From contig JAJGOT010000170.1 in the NCBI GenBank assembly GCA_022457155.1, positions 1,274,501 to 1,338,500 on the forward strand: DNA of 64,000 nt, written 5' to 3'. Source of the stretch: Cladopsammia gracilis. Its lineage: Eukaryota > Cnidaria > Anthozoa > Scleractinia > Dendrophylliidae. Under the pieces are notes generated by a model. The model saw nothing but the letters and a program-made list of their open reading frames with translations. It did no database searches and was not told the origin of the DNA. The position numbers and the translations under genes are program-made. Shown piece by piece: positions 63,494 through 64,000 of the stretch (position 1 is the stretch's first letter; the number at the start of each line of letters is the position of its first letter).

Positions 63494-64000
63494 TTGCCAG
63501 GCCGAAACTTAACAGTACCCTAATAAATTATACATCAAAATGCGCGGAATTTATTATTCGTTTCGAATTTTGCGGTAACGCTCAACTTGGAGCATGCATT
63601 GTGCAAATCTCGGTCCAGATTCCATCCCCTGTCTCTATTTGCCAGTATAAGATTATTGGTTACCGGTATAATTTACACGATCCACGTAAAGCTTAGAGAT
63701 TGTACTTTCATAATCTGGAGGTAACAGAACTAATACGTTCTTCTAACGAAAGAGAGAGCAAAATCTTCTAAAATTCGCAGATTCTTGAGTCAGTCAGGTC
63801 ACAGCGGGTGTCACGTAATATCCGATAGAGCCTTTTGTTAAGCGTGACTTTCATATGTGGCAAGGTAACTAAACCTGTTAATGCCAGGCCCCTTGCTTTC
63901 AAAATTGTCTGTTTGTTCGTTCAGATATGAATTCACGATGACCAACACAACGTGAGTTGTCCGTCTAGAATTCACATTACACGAACCAATCGTCGGACAA
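63494..64000. other. Upstream flank of the host gene
   Basis: Likely promoter and 5' UTR, AT-rich. No clear TATA box at a sensible distance and no other gene seen. Confidence 0.35.

Overview
This window looks like nuclear DNA of a marine invertebrate animal, most likely a cnidarian (anthozoan or coral). It is AT-rich, genes are split by GT-AG introns, and simple repeats, hairpin MITEs and a wide mix of transposon classes fill most of the space. The cnidarian call is inferred from that mix (Penelope-like, DIRS, Crypton, integrase/Ulp1 and Tx1-like elements together); no marker gene proves it. There is no bacterial-style operon, CRISPR array or rRNA.

Layout. 1-3.2 kb: a nearly intact Penelope-like element (PLE) with RT and GIY-YIG domains, an inverted partial copy of itself at the left edge, and hammerhead-ribozyme motifs behind it. 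3.6-5.0 kb: a Crypton-type tyrosine recombinase. 5.9-9.4 kb: a 3.6 kb palindrome whose arms each hold a copy of an unrecognised 227-residue protein gene plus a second copy of its 3' end. 9.8-11.1 kb: three diverged repeats of a signal-peptide exon; a fourth lies at 26.3 kb. 13.5-17.5 kb: a dead Tx1/L1-like LINE split by a small hammerhead-bearing PLE fragment with a 13 bp target duplication. 18.0-23.5 kb: a multi-exon, damaged integrase-Ulp1-PHD gene (Ginger-like). 23.7-25.4 kb: a minisatellite and related satellite-like repeats. 25.4-33 kb: mostly unassigned. 33.1 kb: a cysteine-protease-like fragment. 35-36.4 kb: a second, dead PLE. 36.5-38.2 kb: a dead CR1/L2-like LINE. 39.6-40.0 kb: a tRNA-derived SINE. 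40.8-46.7 kb: a DIRS retrotransposon broken by a 1.5 kb DNA transposon. 47-49 kb: hairpins and a dispersed repeat.

The one convincing host gene lies on the minus strand over the last 13 kb (about 63.5 to 50.8 kb). Its exons encode a signal peptide, a short acidic/basic stretch, a Ser/Thr/Pro mucin-like stalk, two exons of unrecognised ectodomain, a cysteine-rich thrombospondin-type-1-like exon, a transmembrane exon and perhaps a very short tail. Splice phases match at every junction from exon 2 to exon 7. It should be a type I membrane or surface protein. Its introns carry MITEs, G/C homopolymers and a tRNA-like sequence.

Most other coding sequence here belongs to mobile elements, and most of it is broken. 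The most notable signals are the hammerhead motifs tied to PLE ends, the palindromic element with the unknown protein, the signal-peptide exon repeats, and the split receptor-like gene.
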